A stretch of DNA of 64,000 nucleotides from Methylohalobius crimeensis 10Ki (GCF_000421465.1 NZ_ATXB01000001.1:1364001-1428000); one strand, 5' to 3'. Counted from the first letter of the stretch, positions 10,223 through 24,993 are shown. The notes: generated by a model from the letters alone, not told the origin. Made by a program: numbers and translations.

Positions 10223-12393
10223 TGGTGAGCCTTGAACCAGGAAAAAATATTTTTCTCGGGATAGGGTTTCCGGGGACGCATCAACAGTGCCAAGGACCGG
10301 CCTTGCAGGGGATAGTTGTCGCCGGCCTTGAAGCGATCTTCGGCGGCGAGACCATTGTTAACGCTGGTATCCAACAGACGGGTCCAATGGCTTTCGCGGC
10401 CGAAGACGGGCAGCTGGAAGGAAAGGGAATCGGAGTCCGCGTTGAAAAGCAGGACCAGATCGTCGTCGACCTCCGGCCTGCCCCGTTCGTCCACTTCGTT
10501 CATCTCGGCGCCGGACAGGAAAACTCCCAGGCAATGGGCGGCGTGCTGGCTCCATTCCTCCTCGTTCATCTCGTGCCCGTCCGGGTTGAGCCAAACGATA
10601 TCCTTGACGTCCTTGCCGTGAATCGGATGTCCCTGGAAAAACCTGCGGCGGCGGAAAAGAGGGTGCTCTCGGCGCAGTCGGATCACCTGCCGGACGAATT
10701 CCAGAAACGCCTGATCCTCGGTGTCCAATTCCCAGTTCAACCAGGAAATTTCGTTGTCTTGGCAGTAGGCGTTGTTGTTGCCCCCTTGGCTATGGGAAAG
10801 TTCGTCCCCGTGGCGCAGCATGGGCACCCCTTGGGAGAAGAGCAGGGTGGCCATCAGATTGCGTTTTTGCTGGGCGCGCAGGGCGCGGATTTCGGGGTCG
10901 TCGGTGGGCCCTTCCACGCCGCAGTTCCAACTCAGGTTGTGATCCGTGCCGTCGCGGTTTTCCTCGCCGTTGGCTTTGTTGTGCTTGTGGTTGTAACTGA
11001 CCAGATCCTGCAGGGTGAAACCGTCGTGGCAGGTGACGAAGTTGATCGAGGCGTAAGGCCGGCGTCCGCTGGTCTCGTAGAGATCGCTGGAGCCGGTGAG
11101 GCGATAGGCGAGATCGCCGATCAGGCCGCCTTCCCCCTTCCAGAAAGCGCGTACCGAATCTCGGTATTTGCCGTTCCACTCGGTCCAGCCGACGGGAAAA
11201 TTGCCCACCTGATAGCCGCCTTCGCCCAGATCCCAGGGCTCGGCGATGAGCTTCACCTGGGAAATCACCGGGTCCTGATGGATGATGTCGAAGAACGCTC
11301 CGAGCTTGTCCACTTCGTGCAGCTCGCGGGCCAGCGCCGAGGCCAGATCGAAGCGGAAGCCGTCCACGTGCATCTCCAGCACCCAGTAGCGCAAAGAATC
11401 CATGATCAGCTGCAGCACCCGCGGGTGCATCATGTTGAGCGTATTGCCGCAGCCGGTGTAGTCCGTGTAGAAGCGCGGGTTGTCCGGTTTCAAGCGATAG
11501 TAGGCGGTGTTGTCGATGCCACGGAAACAGAGGGTGGGGCCCAAATGATTGCCTTCCGCGGTGTGGTTGTAGACCACGTCCAGAATGACTTCGATACCGT
11601 GCTGGTGGAAGGTTTTTACCATGGTTTTGAAGTCGCCGATGGTGCCGTTGGTGGCGTAACGGAAATCCGGGGCGAAATAACCGATGGAGTTGTAGCCCCA
11701 GTAATTGGTCAATTTTTTTTCCATCAGGTGAGGTTCGTCCACGAAGGTGTGCACTGGCATCAGCTCCACCGCCGTGATGCCCAGTTGCTTGAGGTGACGG
11801 ATCACCGGCTCGCTGGCCAGGCCCGCGTAAGTGCCCCGGAGCCGCGGGGGGGTCTGGGGATGGCGTTGAGTCATGCCCTTGACGTGGAGTTCATAGATGA
11901 CCGTCTCGTGCCAGGGAACGTCGGGTCGACGATCGTCATCCCAGGAGAAACCGGAGTCGATCACCTGGCATTTGGGCATCAGGTCGGCGTTGTCCCGTTC
12001 GTCGAAGGACAGGTCTTCGCGGCGGTGACTGACGCGGTAGCCGTAATGGGCTTCCGAGCATTTCATTTTTCCGACGATCGCCTTGGCATAGGGGTCCAGC
12101 AGCAGCTTGTGGGGATTGAAGCGAAATCCTTCCTCGGGTCGGTAGGGGCCTTTCACCCGGTAACCGTAAAGCAGCCCCGGGCGGGCCTGGGGAAGGTAGC
12201 AGTGAAAGACCTGATCGGTGTGTTCTTTCAAGGCGACGCATTGAAGTGCTTGTTGATTCTCCGGATGAAACAGACACAGCGAGACTTCCTCGGCGTGCTC
12301 TGAAAACAGAGCGAAATTGACCCCCTTTCCGTTCCAGGTGGCGCCCAGGGGATAGGGATGGCCGGGCCAAACGGTGAATTCCGAAGTTGCCAT
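10219..12393 (-). CDS. glgX: Glycogen debranching enzyme (isoamylase type)
   Basis: A GH13 enzyme that hydrolyses alpha-1,6 branches of glycogen or limit dextrin, feeding linear maltooligosaccharides to MalQ and TreY. The 724-residue protein has an N-terminal CBM48 domain (about 10-120: [21 protein letters not shown]) and a catalytic barrel with YVWGYNSI-type and [10 protein letters not shown] motifs, [10 protein letters not shown] (nucleophile), [18 protein letters not shown] (acid/base) and [18 protein letters not shown]. The start at 12393 is secure. A GGAGGA ribosome-binding site lies 8 bases upstream, the reading frame begins with the family-typical sequence, and the ATG shares one base with the glgC stop (TGATG). 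The frame is open further upstream into glgC, but that extension is not family sequence. Confidence 0.96.
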   Translation of the reverse strand: MATSEFTVWPGHPYPLGATWNGKGVNFALFSEHAEEVSLCLFHPENQQALQCVALKEHTDQVFHCYLPQARPGLLYGYRVKGPYRPEEGFRFNPHKLLLDPYAKAIVGKMKCSEAHYGYRVSHRREDLSFDERDNADLMPKCQVIDSGFSWDDDRRPDVPWHETVIYELHVKGMTQRHPQTPPRLRGTYAGLASEPVIRHLKQLGITAVELMPVHTFVDEPHLMEKKLTNYWGYNSIGYFAPDFRYATNGTIGDFKTMVKTFHQHGIEVILDVVYNHTAEGNHLGPTLCFRGIDNTAYYRLKPDNPRFYTDYTGCGNTLNMMHPRVLQLIMDSLRYWVLEMHVDGFRFDLASALARELHEVDKLGAFFDIIHQDPVISQVKLIAEPWDLGEGGYQVGNFPVGWTEWNGKYRDSVRAFWKGEGGLIGDLAYRLTGSSDLYETSGRRPYASINFVTCHDGFTLQDLVSYNHKHNKANGEENRDGTDHNLSWNCGVEGPTDDPEIRALRAQQKRNLMATLLFSQGVPMLRHGDELSHSQGGNNNAYCQDNEISWLNWELDTEDQAFLEFVRQVIRLRREHPLFRRRRFFQGHPIHGKDVKDIVWLNPDGHEMNEEEWSQHAAHCLGVFLSGAEMNEVDERGRPEVDDDLVLLFNADSDSLSFQLPVFGRESHWTRLLDTSVNNGLAAEDRFKAGDNYPLQGRSLALLMRPRKPYPEKNIFSWFKAHQ

Positions 12394-13634
12394 CAAGAAT
12401 CCTCCTCGTAGGAAGTGCGTGCCAGCGTATGGGGCTGCGCTTCGGGCAGTACCACGATGCCGGAGTCGCTGACATGATAGTGGCTGCGGTCCGCTTGGGC
12501 GTCGTAGCCGATTCGGGTGCCCGCCTCGATAATGTTGTAACGATCCACGATGGCGCGCTTGAGTTTGGCTCCGCGACGGATAATCGCACCGTCCATGACG
12601 ATGCAGCCGTCCAACTCCACCTCCGGCTCCAGCACCACCTCCCGGCGGAGCACGGAATTCTTCACCGTGGCGCCGTTCACCAGGCAGCCGGCGCGGATGA
12701 TGCTGTTGTCGATCCGGGCGTTTTGGAATTTGGCCACCGGACCTTGATAATTGGAGGAGGTGATGGGCCACTGGGCGTTGAAGGTGTCGAATTTCGGCTC
12801 CAAGCCGAGTACGTCCATGGTCGCTTCGTAATAGGCGTCCAAGGTGCCCACGTCCCGCCAATAACCCTGTTCCTCGTAATCGCGCACGCCCGGCACCCGG
12901 TTTTGGCCGAAATCGTAGGCGTATACCTGGCCGTCTTCGACCAGGCGGGGCAAAACATTCTTGCCGAAATCGTGCTTGTCTCGGGCTTGGGCTTCGGTCA
13001 AGGCTTGTTCCAGGACATCGGCGTTGAACAGGTAGTTGCCCATGGAAGCATAGGCTCGGGTGGGGTCGGTGGCCATGGGCGGCGGGTTTTCGGGTTTTTC
13101 CAGAAAACCGCGGATGCGGCAATCCGCGTCCGCGTCGATGATCCCGAAGCTTCTGGCCTGGGGCAAGGGCACCGGTAGGGCGGCCACGGTGCAGGCGGCC
13201 TGGCGGGAGAGATGAAAATCCACCATTTGCCGAATATCCATGCGGTAGATGTGATCGGCACCGAATACCAGCACTAAATCGGGGGACTGCTGACGAATCA
13301 GGTTGAGATTTTGATACACCGCATCGGCGGTTCCCTGAAACCATTGTTGGCCCCGTCGCATTTGGGGCGGTACCACGGTGATGAAACTGCCCGGCAGGAT
13401 GGGAGGCAATACCCACGCTTTGCGCACGTGCTCGATCAGCGATTGGGATTTGTACTGCACCAATAGGTAAATGGCGTGAATGCCCGAGTTGACCAGGTTG
13501 GACAGCACGAAATCGACAATTCGATAGCGCGCCCCGAAGGGGACCGAGGGTTTGGAGCGTTCGGCGGTGAGCGGATGCAGACGGCTGCCCTCTCCGCCGG
13601 CCATCACGAAGGCAAGGATTGTTTTTTTAGACAT
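12393..13634 (-). CDS. glgC: Glucose-1-phosphate adenylyltransferase
   Basis: Makes ADP-glucose from glucose-1-phosphate and ATP, the committed step of bacterial glycogen synthesis. The 413-residue length matches the family. It has the N-terminal nucleotidyltransferase motif [14 protein letters not shown], the conserved [19 protein letters not shown] segment near the N-terminus, the [12 protein letters not shown] active-site loop, [10 protein letters not shown], and a C-terminal left-handed beta-helix of hexapeptide-like repeats (about 300-400). The ATG at 13634 has a GGGAG site 8 bases upstream and follows the treS-mak stop after one base. No glycogen synthase (glgA) or branching enzyme (glgB) lies in this window, so the polymerising steps must be encoded elsewhere. 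Confidence 0.97.
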   Translation of the reverse strand: MSKKTILAFVMAGGEGSRLHPLTAERSKPSVPFGARYRIVDFVLSNLVNSGIHAIYLLVQYKSQSLIEHVRKAWVLPPILPGSFITVVPPQMRRGQQWFQGTADAVYQNLNLIRQQSPDLVLVFGADHIYRMDIRQMVDFHLSRQAACTVAALPVPLPQARSFGIIDADADCRIRGFLEKPENPPPMATDPTRAYASMGNYLFNADVLEQALTEAQARDKHDFGKNVLPRLVEDGQVYAYDFGQNRVPGVRDYEEQGYWRDVGTLDAYYEATMDVLGLEPKFDTFNAQWPITSSNYQGPVAKFQNARIDNSIIRAGCLVNGATVKNSVLRREVVLEPEVELDGCIVMDGAIIRRGAKLKRAIVDRYNIIEAGTRIGYDAQADRSHYHVSDSGIVVLPEAQPHTLARTSYEEDS

Positions 13635-13635
13635 C

Positions 13636-16947
<3,312 letters not shown>

Positions 16948-16950
16948 GCG

Positions 16951-18867
16951 TCAAGCACCTGTCATTGGTTTCCGGGGTGATATTACCTGCCATCCGGCCC
17001 GTTCTTCCAGGCGGGCGATCAGCTCCGGGCGGTGAATATCGTGTCTGGCGCGCAGGGCCAATGCCAGGACGGCTTCAAGATTGAGCGCGCGTCCTTCGAG
17101 CCGATCTTGGGCGTAGCGGCGGGAAAAATCCGGAGGCACCCGGAGAGTCCAGTTGTCCGAGTTCGCGACCCCCGGCGCGTTGTAGGTTTCCTCGATCCCC
17201 AGTAGATCGGGGAAGAATACCATTATATTGGAGGCCGGAGAAAGAAATAGATCCGCCGCCTTGGCATGGGCCAGACGGCGCCCGTCCGAAGCGAGTTGTT
17301 GCGGGTCGTCGAGCTTCAAACGCCACGCCAGGTAATCCGCCTGCCGGCGGCCTGCCTCGCTGTTTTCCCAACTGCGCGCCAGGCGCCAGATGGAAGGGGT
17401 ATCGTGGTTGCCCACCATCAGCCAGTCCTGGGGCTGGGCGTTCTCGCTCCGATATACGTCGTCCGGTTTGACGAGATCGGCTTTCTGGGTTACCCGGAAG
17501 CGTCCCAGGCCGTGGCGTTGCCGTACCCGGGCGAGAGGCAGCGGCTCGGTGGACAGCACCTCGAAGAGGATGTCCGCCTTTTGCCGGCCGTGTTCGCGGA
17601 CCTGATCCATGAGGGTGTCCATTACCAAGGCGTATTGAGCTTCCTGTTCAGGTGTCAGGCCCCGAACCCAATCGTCGGCGTAGCGCGGCCGTTCCCGGTG
17701 GAGTTGGTCCGGCCGCACAATGGCGTAGCGGGCGAGCCCGGGATGATCCGGAAGGTCGGGCGAGGAGAACAGCCGGGCGCCGTGTTGGACGGCGTAGTAG
17801 GGATCGTCCTCGTCGGCCCGGTAAACCCACGGACAAACCAGACCGTGGGGATGATCCAGGCGCAGACCGTCGAACTCGGCGAGCATCTTGCCCATCCGCT
17901 CGGCGACGAACCTCAATACCGGCCCCGGCGCACCCGTTTCATCCAGATATTGGCCGGGATCCAATACCTGGTAGCCCCAGGGTTGCCCCTCGAGATTGGT
18001 CCGGCTGGGCGGCGCGCCGAGAAAGTAGTCCCGCATCAGCAAGCTCCGCCGGCTCCACACGTCCCCCAGGGAAAACCCCACCTGAACGTCGCCGTAGCAC
18101 TTGAGTCCCATGGCTTGCATCCGCGCGCGGAAGGCTCGATGTTGCCGGAGCAGGAGAGTTTGGACGAGGGCGTAACGTTCCAAGGTTTCCGCGTATGTCT
18201 TCTCCAGGGCGCGGCGGCGGGCGGCACAGGCCGCCTTCTTTTCCGGCGGTGGTGCGCACAGCATCCGATCCAGGGCGGCTTGGCCTTGATTCGGCCATTG
18301 ACGCCACGGCAATCGGCCGTGTTCCAGATTCAAGGCTTCGTACAAAGCATCGTTCCGAAGCCAGTCCTCGGAATGCCACAATGCTTTCAGTTCCCGGTCC
18401 AGCGCCAGGACGTCGGGATCTTGATGTTCACGGTCGGCGCGAAAATTGGCGTGGATTTCGGCGAGCGCTTGGCTATAGGCGTCGTAGGCGTATGCATGGG
18501 CCGCGCGCCTTCCGCCGGGGCGAGGATTGTCCGCTACGATCGTTTCCCAGGTCCTTCGGCTGAGCAGGCCGTCGGCGACCAGGGACACGAGGTCGAGCGA
18601 GAGAAAATTGCGGGAAAAGATCGTGCCGTCGTAGGGTGACGGATTGGACGCAGAGGTTTGTCCTTGAGGACCCAATTGCAAGCCGGTAAATCCGAGACTG
18701 CGAGCGAAGCGGGCGAAATGCTCTCCGCCCTTCCCATAGGGCGTGCCGCGCCCGGTGTCTTGTCTTTCCAGGCCGGGGAAACTGGCATCGTGGACCGCAA
18801 GTATAAAACGTTCCTTGCCCAGCAGCCTCAGTGCCTCGGTAATCGTGGGATCGGGTCGGACCCGCAT
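16951..18867 (-). CDS. malQ: 4-alpha-glucanotransferase, stand-alone and with complete active site
   Basis: A GH77 glucanotransferase that transfers maltooligosyl units between alpha-1,4-glucans, 638 residues. It belongs to a divergent GH77 branch, but the three acidic residues are present: nucleophile D338 in GLRLDHPHGL, acid/base E436 in LFEVLSTEP and the stabilising D489 in NHDTPS. It has the glucan-contacting LGPQGQTS loop near the N-terminus. It therefore supplies the activity that the MalQ half of the downstream fusion appears to have lost. I chose ATG 18867 because GGAGG lies 7 bases upstream; a GTG at 18882 would place that site inside the gene. It is the first gene of the glucan/trehalose run. 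Confidence 0.9.
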   Translation of the reverse strand: MRVRPDPTITEALRLLGKERFILAVHDASFPGLERQDTGRGTPYGKGGEHFARFARSLGFTGLQLGPQGQTSASNPSPYDGTIFSRNFLSLDLVSLVADGLLSRRTWETIVADNPRPGGRRAAHAYAYDAYSQALAEIHANFRADREHQDPDVLALDRELKALWHSEDWLRNDALYEALNLEHGRLPWRQWPNQGQAALDRMLCAPPPEKKAACAARRRALEKTYAETLERYALVQTLLLRQHRAFRARMQAMGLKCYGDVQVGFSLGDVWSRRSLLMRDYFLGAPPSRTNLEGQPWGYQVLDPGQYLDETGAPGPVLRFVAERMGKMLAEFDGLRLDHPHGLVCPWVYRADEDDPYYAVQHGARLFSSPDLPDHPGLARYAIVRPDQLHRERPRYADDWVRGLTPEQEAQYALVMDTLMDQVREHGRQKADILFEVLSTEPLPLARVRQRHGLGRFRVTQKADLVKPDDVYRSENAQPQDWLMVGNHDTPSIWRLARSWENSEAGRRQADYLAWRLKLDDPQQLASDGRRLAHAKAADLFLSPASNIMVFFPDLLGIEETYNAPGVANSDNWTLRVPPDFSRRYAQDRLEGRALNLEAVLALALRARHDIHRPELIARLEERAGWQVISPRKPMTGA

Positions 18868-18900
18868 ATCGTCGTCCTCCACGGACAGAAGGTGAAATCC

Positions 18901-18930
18901 ATCTTAGTATGGAGGAAGGGAAAAGCTCAA
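18901..18930 (-). promoter_or_regulatory. Candidate sigma-70 promoter for the glucan/trehalose operon
   Basis: On the minus strand TTGAGC (18925-18930) and TAAGAT (18901-18906) are separated by 18 bases, which puts a start site about 28 bases before the malQ ATG. Each hexamer has two mismatches to consensus. The rest of 18868-19137 shows no gene. It contains an 8-bp TTTCCTTT/AAAGGAAA dyad near 19096-19122 without a following T-run. Confidence 0.33.
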
Positions 18931-19137
18931 GCTGGAGTCGACGGTCGGTGGGCTACATCATCAAACAAGCCGGTGTAGAAGCGTGGAGGACATCTCAATG
19001 AGGACGGTAACATTCAGCGTTTCCTCGCTGGAGGAGACAAAAAAGCAAACAGAAGCGGCTTTTCAGGACAATCGACAAGGCGAATTCATTTCCTTTTTGG
19101 GTGGTTGAAAGGAAAGAAATAATTGTAGGCTGAGAAG

Positions 19138-19830
19138 TCAGTGACGATAGGGATCGAAATCCACCCAGCAAAAGCCAGGCAGGTGCTGGTATAGGAACCA
19201 CCAAAATCCGCCGATGCCCGCCAGCACCCCCACGTGCATCAGTTCGTGAGGGCCGACCACTCCCGGTATCAATACCGGCCAGCGAGTGAAATCGGCGATT
19301 CCGCCGAGCGTATAGGCGAGTCCGCCCCATACCAGCGGACGGATAAGGGTATAGCCGTAATGATAGGCCAGGGCGATGGCCGACCCCAATCCCATCCAGC
19401 CCAATCCCAGATAGAAAAGCAGCCCCGCTATTTCGGGAATGGTGGTAAAAAACATAACCTTCACCACGATGCCGCAGATGGCCAGTGTCCAGATCAGAGC
19501 CAGGAACGCCCAGTGTCCCCAGCCACTGCGGAAAAACAAGGCTTGGATGGGGGTAAAACTGCCGGCAATGTGGGCGAAGATGGCGGCGTGATCGAGACGC
19601 TGCATGACCTGATGGGCGGTGCCTTCCGTGGCGAGGAGATGATAGCTTCCGCTTATCGACAACAGCACCACGGCGGTGAAAGAAAAGACCGCCGTGGTCC
19701 ACCGGCATAGCCGACTCCCACGGCATCGGCGCCATAAGGGGACCGCCAGCACTGCGAAGATCCCCGCACCGAGCAGATGGGTCAATGAGCTGACCGGCTG
19801 GGTGAAACCGGGTATCGGCTGGATGGTCAT
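19138..19830 (-). CDS. Hemolysin III / TrhA-family membrane protein
   Basis: A 230-residue integral membrane protein of the PAQR-like hemolysin III family, with about seven hydrophobic segments. Conserved polar signatures are present: SGSYHL (residue about 60), the LDHAAIFAHIAGSFTP motif, and the C-terminal GPHELMHVGVL histidines that bind metal in structurally related PAQR proteins. In bacteria these proteins (TrhA/YqfA) influence membrane-lipid homeostasis, and the haemolysin name is historical. The gene stands alone between the glucan operon and ssb. The long-hairpin repeat at 19856-20023 begins 26 bases before its ATG and so lies in its upstream region. Confidence 0.88.
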   Translation of the reverse strand: MTIQPIPGFTQPVSSLTHLLGAGIFAVLAVPLWRRCRGSRLCRWTTAVFSFTAVVLLSISGSYHLLATEGTAHQVMQRLDHAAIFAHIAGSFTPIQALFFRSGWGHWAFLALIWTLAICGIVVKVMFFTTIPEIAGLLFYLGLGWMGLGSAIALAYHYGYTLIRPLVWGGLAYTLGGIADFTRWPVLIPGVVGPHELMHVGVLAGIGGFWWFLYQHLPGFCWVDFDPYRH

Positions 19831-19855
19831 GGGCGGTCTTCCAGTTTTTAGAGGC

Positions 19856-20023
19856 GGTTTACAATTTGCTTTCCCAGAGTGGGGGAGGGGCCGAGGGATT
19901 GCCTGAAGGGCGTTCGCGACCGGGATGGCCGCGATTCGAGCCCCCAGGGACGGGGTTCAAGGCGTCCCTGAAGGCAATCCCTCGGCCCCTCCTTGGGCGT
20001 CAAGGGTTGTTGGTAAACAGCCT
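19856..20023 (-). repeat. Long-hairpin dispersed element, copy A
   Basis: It has 20-bp perfect inverted arms (19884-19903 against 19973-19992) around an asymmetric core (19911-19970), with outer GTTTAC and GTAAAC ends at 19857 and 20013. The core shares CGTTCGC..CxGGGATG..GCGATTCGAG with copy B. It also shares GGGATGGCCG....CGAGC..CCAGGGACGG....GCGTCCCTGA with the reverse complement of copy C. The arm sequences differ between copies. The element abuts the ssb stop codon. Confidence 0.75.
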
Positions 20024-20024
20024 A

Positions 20025-20501
20025 TTAGAACGGAATATCGTCGTCGAAATCGTCCAGGGTTTCGGGTTTGGAGGAAGGGGCCTGTCCGGATGACCCCGAG
20101 GACGGGGCGTTGTTCGGGTAGTTCGAAGACGAATCGAAATTGCCGCTGTTGTTGCCGCCGCGGCCTCCGCCCAGCATCTGCATTTCGCGGGCGACGATCT
20201 CGGTGGTGTAGCGATCCTGACCGTCCTGGCCCTGCCATTTGCGGGTGCGCAGGGAGCCTTCTATATAGACCTGACTGCCCTTGCGCAGATATTCGCCGGC
20301 GATTTCGGCCAGTTTGCCGAACATGGCGACTCGATGCCATTCGGTGCGCTCTTGGGTTTGGCCGGTCTCCCGGTCCTTCCAGCTTTCGCTGGTGGCGATG
20401 CGCAGATTGGTGACCGCGCTGCCGCTGGGCATGTAACGGACTTCCGGGTCGACGCCCAGGTTGCCGACCAGAATGACTTTGTTGACGCCTCTCGATGCCA
20501 T
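20025..20501 (-). CDS. ssb: Single-stranded DNA-binding protein
   Basis: Coats single-stranded DNA in replication, recombination and repair and recruits partner proteins. The 158 residues consist of an OB-fold (about 1-110: [41 protein letters not shown]), a flexible Gly/Ser/Asn-rich linker, and the acidic tip DDFDDDIPF that docks DNA-metabolism enzymes. The ATG at 20501 has GGAGAG 8 bases upstream. The gene follows the transporter stop by 4 bases, so the two are probably co-transcribed, as ssb commonly lies close to uvrA with an intervening MFS gene in gammaproteobacteria. No LexA box (CTG-N10-CAG) was seen upstream. Confidence 0.97.
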   Translation of the reverse strand: MASRGVNKVILVGNLGVDPEVRYMPSGSAVTNLRIATSESWKDRETGQTQERTEWHRVAMFGKLAEIAGEYLRKGSQVYIEGSLRTRKWQGQDGQDRYTTEIVAREMQMLGGGRGGNNSGNFDSSSNYPNNAPSSGSSGQAPSSKPETLDDFDDDIPF

Positions 20502-20505
20502 GATT

Positions 20506-21957
20506 TCAACTCTCCACGGGTTGGGGTTCAGGGGATTTTTCTTCGGAACGCTTCGAGTTTTGACCGAAGCCGTCCGAATCCATTTCGGAGTTGCCGGAAC
20601 GGGTGAAGCGGTCGATGAGCGCTTCCAGCCGTTCCTCGTCCAAGCGTTGTTTGTCGATTTTCAGATAGGCCACGCTTTCTTCCGGGACCACCACCGCTTC
20701 CACCACGCCGGGTAGTTTGCGCAGTGCGTGGGCCAAAGGCGGCGCTTCCCGAGGATCGGGCAGGGCGATATTCAGCAATAGACTGCTGACTTGGCGCGGC
20801 GTTTTCATCCAGAGGGCGATGCACAGCCAGAGGCCGGCCAGGCCGGCATCGAACCAGAAGACCGCTTCCAGGCCATAGCGGCCATGCAGCCAGCCTCCGG
20901 CCGCGCCGCCCAGAAAGGCGCCGAGGAACTGACTGCTGGAGTAGACGCCCATGGCGGTGCCTTTCAAATCCACCGGCGCGATTTTCGAGATCAGCGACGG
21001 CAGCAGCGCTTCCAGCAGGTTGAAGCCGGTGAAGAAAACCAGCAGGCAGCCGGCGATCCCGTAGAGGTCGGTGTGGAAACGGGCCAGGCCCGCCTCGCTC
21101 AGGGCGATCAAGGCGACGGCCAGGAGGAATGTGGATTTCATTCGGCGTTTCTTTTCCGCCACGATCACCAGCGGCACCATGAACAGGAGGGAGGCGGCCA
21201 TCACCGGAAGGTATAGATAACTTTGCTGAAAAGTGGGGATTTGAGTGAATTCGCGCAGCGCCACCGGAAGGACGACGAAGGTGGCGGTGAGCATGCAGTG
21301 CAGGGCGAGAATGCCGAAATCCAGGCGGAGAAGGTCCGGGTTGATCAGGACACTGCCGAAGCGACCCGGCTGGACTTCCGCCTCCCGGTGAAAACGCATG
21401 GAGACCGGCTTGGGGACCACGAAGAACAAACCCAGCAGACCGAGCAGGGCGAGGACGGCGGTGGTCCAGAACAAGCCGGACAGTCCCAGCCAGTGACCCA
21501 CCGCCGGTCCGGCCACCATGGAAACGGCGAAGGCCAGACCGATGCTCATGCCGATCGCCGCCATGGCCTTGGTGCGGTGCTGCTCGCGGGTCAGATCGGC
21601 GGCCAGGGCCATGACCGCCGCGGCGATGGCGCCGCTGCCTTGCAGGGCGCGGCCGGCGATCACTTGGTAGATCGAATCGGCTTCCGCCGCCAGCACGCTG
21701 CCGCCGGCGAACAGCAACAGCCCCGTGGCGATCACGGTCTTGCGGCCGATCCGGTCGGACAACAGGCCGAAAGGAATCTGCAGCAGGGCTTGGGTGAAAC
21801 CATAGGCGCCGATGGCCAGTCCTACCAATTGCGGCGTGGCGCCCTCGAGGTCGCCCGCGAGGACGGAGAATACCGGCAGGATCATGAACAATCCCAGCAT
21901 CCGGAGCGCGAAGATCAGCGCGAGACCCGCGGCGGCGCGTTTTTCCGTCCCCGTCAT
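20506..21957 (-). CDS. YajR-like major facilitator superfamily transporter
   Basis: A 483-residue inner-membrane transporter with 12 predicted helices (about 10-400) and a C-terminal soluble domain of about 65 residues ([26 protein letters not shown]) resembling the ferredoxin-like YAM domain of E. coli YajR. The MFS loop motif [12 protein letters not shown] follows helix 2 and [20 protein letters not shown] marks helix 4-5, typical of drug/H+ antiporters. The substrate is unknown. The frame is open up to 22122, only 5 bases from uvrA. I prefer ATG 21957 ([11 protein letters not shown]) because the family sequence begins there and it leaves room for divergent promoters, although no strong ribosome-binding site is visible. 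It probably forms a transcription unit with ssb. Confidence 0.87.
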   Translation of the reverse strand: MTGTEKRAAAGLALIFALRMLGLFMILPVFSVLAGDLEGATPQLVGLAIGAYGFTQALLQIPFGLLSDRIGRKTVIATGLLLFAGGSVLAAEADSIYQVIAGRALQGSGAIAAAVMALAADLTREQHRTKAMAAIGMSIGLAFAVSMVAGPAVGHWLGLSGLFWTTAVLALLGLLGLFFVVPKPVSMRFHREAEVQPGRFGSVLINPDLLRLDFGILALHCMLTATFVVLPVALREFTQIPTFQQSYLYLPVMAASLLFMVPLVIVAEKKRRMKSTFLLAVALIALSEAGLARFHTDLYGIAGCLLVFFTGFNLLEALLPSLISKIAPVDLKGTAMGVYSSSQFLGAFLGGAAGGWLHGRYGLEAVFWFDAGLAGLWLCIALWMKTPRQVSSLLLNIALPDPREAPPLAHALRKLPGVVEAVVVPEESVAYLKIDKQRLDEERLEALIDRFTRSGNSEMDSDGFGQNSKRSEEKSPEPQPVES

Positions 21958-22067
21958 CGGGTCGGAAATCGCGACTCCGTAGCCTTTCTCGCCCCGTTTC
22001 CCGATGCCGGCGGAAGACGGGGCGGCAGCAGCGTTTGAGCCCCTGGTCGGTCGCAACGTTTTCCCCT

Positions 22068-22097
22068 TTGCCTTGAGTTCATTAAGCGTTCTATAGT
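22068..22097 (+). promoter_or_regulatory. Candidate sigma-70 promoter for uvrA
   Basis: TTGCCT (22068-22073) and TATAGT (22092-22097) are separated by 18 bases, with the uvrA ATG 30 bases further on. No LexA operator is evident in the 170-base divergent region. Confidence 0.35.
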
Positions 22098-22127
22098 AAC
22101 AAGTTATTTGGCTACTCGACACCTTCT

Positions 22128-24986
22128 ATGGATACCATCCAAATCCAGGGTGCCCGCACCCATAATCTGAAAAATATCAGCCTGGAATTGCCCCGCGACA
22201 AGCTGATCGTGATCACCGGGCTGTCCGGCTCCGGCAAGTCGTCCCTGGCCTTCGACACCTTGTATGCCGAAGGCCAACGGCGCTATGTGGAGTCGCTTTC
22301 GGCGTATGCGCGCCAGTTTCTGTCGATGATGGAAAAGCCCGACGTGGACCACATCGAGGGATTGTCGCCGGCGATTTCCATCGAGCAGAAATCCACCTCC
22401 CACAACCCGCGCTCCACGGTGGGCACGGTGACTGAAATTCACGATTACTTGCGCCTTCTGTTCGCCCGCGCCGGGACTCCCCGATGCCCCGAGCATCGGC
22501 TTCCCCTGGAAGCCCAGACCGTCAGCCAGATGGTGGATACGATTCTGAATCTGGATGCCGGCAGCCGCTGGATGCTGCTGGCGCCGGTGGTGCGGGAGCG
22601 CAAGGGAGAATACGTCCAGCTTTTGAACGAACTCAGAGGGCAGGGCTTCATCCGCGCCCGCATCGACGGGGAAGTGTACGAGTTGGACGATCCGCCCACG
22701 CTCGATCTGCGCAAGAAGCACACCATCGAGGTGGTGGTGGACCGGTTTCGGATTCGCGAGGATCTGGGAGCGCGATTGGCCGAATCCTTGGAAACCGCCC
22801 TCAATATGACCGGCGGATCGGTCATGGTGGCCAATTTGGACGATCCCGAACAAGCGTTCACTTTTTCCAATCAATACGCCTGTCCCGAATGCGGCTACGC
22901 CTTGGAGGAGCTGGAACCGCGAATCTTCTCCTTCAATAATCCCAAGGGGGCGTGCCCCACTTGCGACGGGCTCGGGGTCAGGCAGTATTTCGACCCCCAG
23001 CGGGTGGTGCAAAACCCCAAGCTGAGCCTGGCGGGCGGCGCGGTACGCGGTTGGGACCGGCGCAACGCCTATTATTACGCCCTGGTCCGATCGCTTGCCG
23101 ATCACTACGGTTTCGACCCGGAAACGCCGTTTGCCCGATTGCCCGAGTCGATCCGCAAAATCATTCTTTACGGCAGCGGTTCGGAAGTGATCGCGTTTCG
23201 ATATTTCGGCGGTCGGGGTGTGCGTCGGCATCCGTTCGAAGGCGTTTTACCGATCATGGAGCGGCGCTACCGGGAGACCGACTCCAACGTGGTGCGGGAG
23301 GAGTTGGCCAAGTATCTGTCCACCAAGCCTTGTCCGGAATGCCAAGGCACCCGCCTCAACCGGGCCGCCCGCAACGTGTTCGTGGCCGAGTCTTCTCTGC
23401 CCGAGTTGACCGGATTGTCGATCCGGGCGTGCCTGGACTTCTTCGCGCGCTTGGATTTGCCCGGTCGGCGCGGCCAAGTGGCGGAAAGGATCGTCAAGGA
23501 AATTCGTGCCCGTCTCCAGTTCCTGGTTAACGTGGGCCTCGACTATCTCAGCCTCGACCGCAGCGCCGACACCCTTTCCGGGGGCGAAGCCCAGCGCATC
23601 CGTCTGGCCAGTCAGATCGGCGCCGGTCTGGTGGGGGTGATGTATGTGCTGGACGAACCTTCCATCGGCCTTCACCAGCGTGACAATCAACGCCTGCTGG
23701 ATACCCTGCTGCGTCTCAGGGATTTGGGCAACACGGTGATCGTGGTGGAACACGACGAGGATGCCATTCTGACCGCCGACCATGTGCTGGATATCGGTCC
23801 CGGCGCGGGGGTCCACGGCGGCGAGGTGGTGGCCCAGGGAGCGCCGGCGAAGATCGTCGCCGACCCCGCTTCCCTGACCGGACTTTATTTGGCGGGCAAG
23901 GAAAGGATCGAGGTGCCGGCCGAACCGACGCCTCCCGATCCGGAACGGCAGTTGGTGGTGCGCGGCGCCCGAGGGAACAATCTGCAAGCCGTCGACGCGG
24001 CTTTCCCCGTCGGCCTTTTTACCTGCGTCACCGGCGTTTCCGGTTCCGGCAAGTCCACCTTGGTGAACGATACCCTGCACCGGTTCGCCGCGCGGATGCT
24101 GAACGGCGCCGCCACCAACGCCGCGCCTTGCGACGATGTGGAAGGACTGGAGCATTTGGACAAGGTGGTGGACATCGACCAGAGCCCCATCGGCCGCACG
24201 CCCCGATCCAATCCGGCCACCTATACCGGGCTCTTCACCCCGATCCGGGAATTGTTCGCCGCCACCCCCGAGTCGCGCGCGCGCGGTTACACCCCCGGCC
24301 GCTTCAGCTTCAATGTCAAGGGGGGGCGCTGCGAGGCGTGCAAGGGCGACGGAGTGATCAAGGTGGAAATGCATTTTCTGCCCGATATCTACGTCCATTG
24401 CGACGTCTGCAAGGGCAAGCGCTACAATCGCGAGACGCTGGAGATCCATTACAAGGGCAAGAACATCCACGAAGTGCTGGAGATGACCGTGGAGGAAGCC
24501 TTGGCCTTTTACGACGCGGTGCCGGTGATCGCCCGCAAGCTCCGGACCTTGATGGATGTGGGCTTGTCCTATCTCACCCTGGGCCAGAACGCCGTCACCC
24601 TGTCCGGCGGGGAGGCCCAGCGGGTCAAATTGGCGCGCGAATTGTCCAAGCGCGATACCGGCCGCACCTTGTATATTCTGGACGAGCCCACCACAGGGCT
24701 GCATTTTCACGATATCCGCCAGCTTTTGACCGTGCTGCACCGCCTGCGCGACCACGGCAACACGGTCATCGTCATCGAGCACAACCTGGATGTGATCAAG
24801 ACCTGCGATTGGATCGTGGATTTGGGGCCGGAAGGCGGTTCCGGCGGCGGTCGGATCGTCGCCGAGGGTACGCCGGCGCAGGTGGTTGCATGCTCCGAAT
24901 CGCATACGGGGCGGTATTTGCGACCCAAGCTGAAAAGTCCCTCCCTGCCCGAAAGGAAAAGACTGGCCGGAAGCGGGGGTGTTTAG
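22128..24986 (+). CDS. uvrA: Excinuclease ABC subunit A
   Basis: The damage-recognition ATPase of nucleotide excision repair, which acts as a dimer with UvrB. The 952-residue length is typical. It shows the first Walker [17 protein letters not shown] (about 30), an insertion domain, a zinc module [10 protein letters not shown]...CPTCDG (about 250-280), the first ABC signature [16 protein letters not shown], a second Walker [16 protein letters not shown] (about 635), the second zinc module CEACKGDG...CDVCKG (about 735-765) and the second signature [12 protein letters not shown] with [16 protein letters not shown] 22128 begins directly with the conserved N-terminus [17 protein letters not shown]. 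The gene is divergent from the transporter-ssb unit, and the repeat element copy B starts shortly after its stop. Confidence 0.98.
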   Translation: MDTIQIQGARTHNLKNISLELPRDKLIVITGLSGSGKSSLAFDTLYAEGQRRYVESLSAYARQFLSMMEKPDVDHIEGLSPAISIEQKSTSHNPRSTVGTVTEIHDYLRLLFARAGTPRCPEHRLPLEAQTVSQMVDTILNLDAGSRWMLLAPVVRERKGEYVQLLNELRGQGFIRARIDGEVYELDDPPTLDLRKKHTIEVVVDRFRIREDLGARLAESLETALNMTGGSVMVANLDDPEQAFTFSNQYACPECGYALEELEPRIFSFNNPKGACPTCDGLGVRQYFDPQRVVQNPKLSLAGGAVRGWDRRNAYYYALVRSLADHYGFDPETPFARLPESIRKIILYGSGSEVIAFRYFGGRGVRRHPFEGVLPIMERRYRETDSNVVREELAKYLSTKPCPECQGTRLNRAARNVFVAESSLPELTGLSIRACLDFFARLDLPGRRGQVAERIVKEIRARLQFLVNVGLDYLSLDRSADTLSGGEAQRIRLASQIGAGLVGVMYVLDEPSIGLHQRDNQRLLDTLLRLRDLGNTVIVVEHDEDAILTADHVLDIGPGAGVHGGEVVAQGAPAKIVADPASLTGLYLAGKERIEVPAEPTPPDPERQLVVRGARGNNLQAVDAAFPVGLFTCVTGVSGSGKSTLVNDTLHRFAARMLNGAATNAAPCDDVEGLEHLDKVVDIDQSPIGRTPRSNPATYTGLFTPIRELFAATPESRARGYTPGRFSFNVKGGRCEACKGDGVIKVEMHFLPDIYVHCDVCKGKRYNRETLEIHYKGKNIHEVLEMTVEEALAFYDAVPVIARKLRTLMDVGLSYLTLGQNAVTLSGGEAQRVKLARELSKRDTGRTLYILDEPTTGLHFHDIRQLLTVLHRLRDHGNTVIVIEHNLDVIKTCDWIVDLGPEGGSGGGRIVAEGTPAQVVACSESHTGRYLRPKLKSPSLPERKRLAGSGGV

Positions 24987-24993
24987 GTCCTGT

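Noticed and set aside
10147-12303. A 718-codon open frame on the + strand opposite glgX (and similar long + frames at 5061-6107, 8582-10108 and 14416-14982)
   Set aside because: They run antisense to confidently identified GH13 genes, have no family resemblance or ribosome-binding sites, and are expected in G+C-rich DNA opposite real genes.
18995-19735. A 246-codon minus-strand frame overlapping the hemolysin III gene
   Set aside because: It lies in another frame of the same strand over a clear membrane-protein gene, with low-complexity Arg/His-rich translation typical of a shadow frame.
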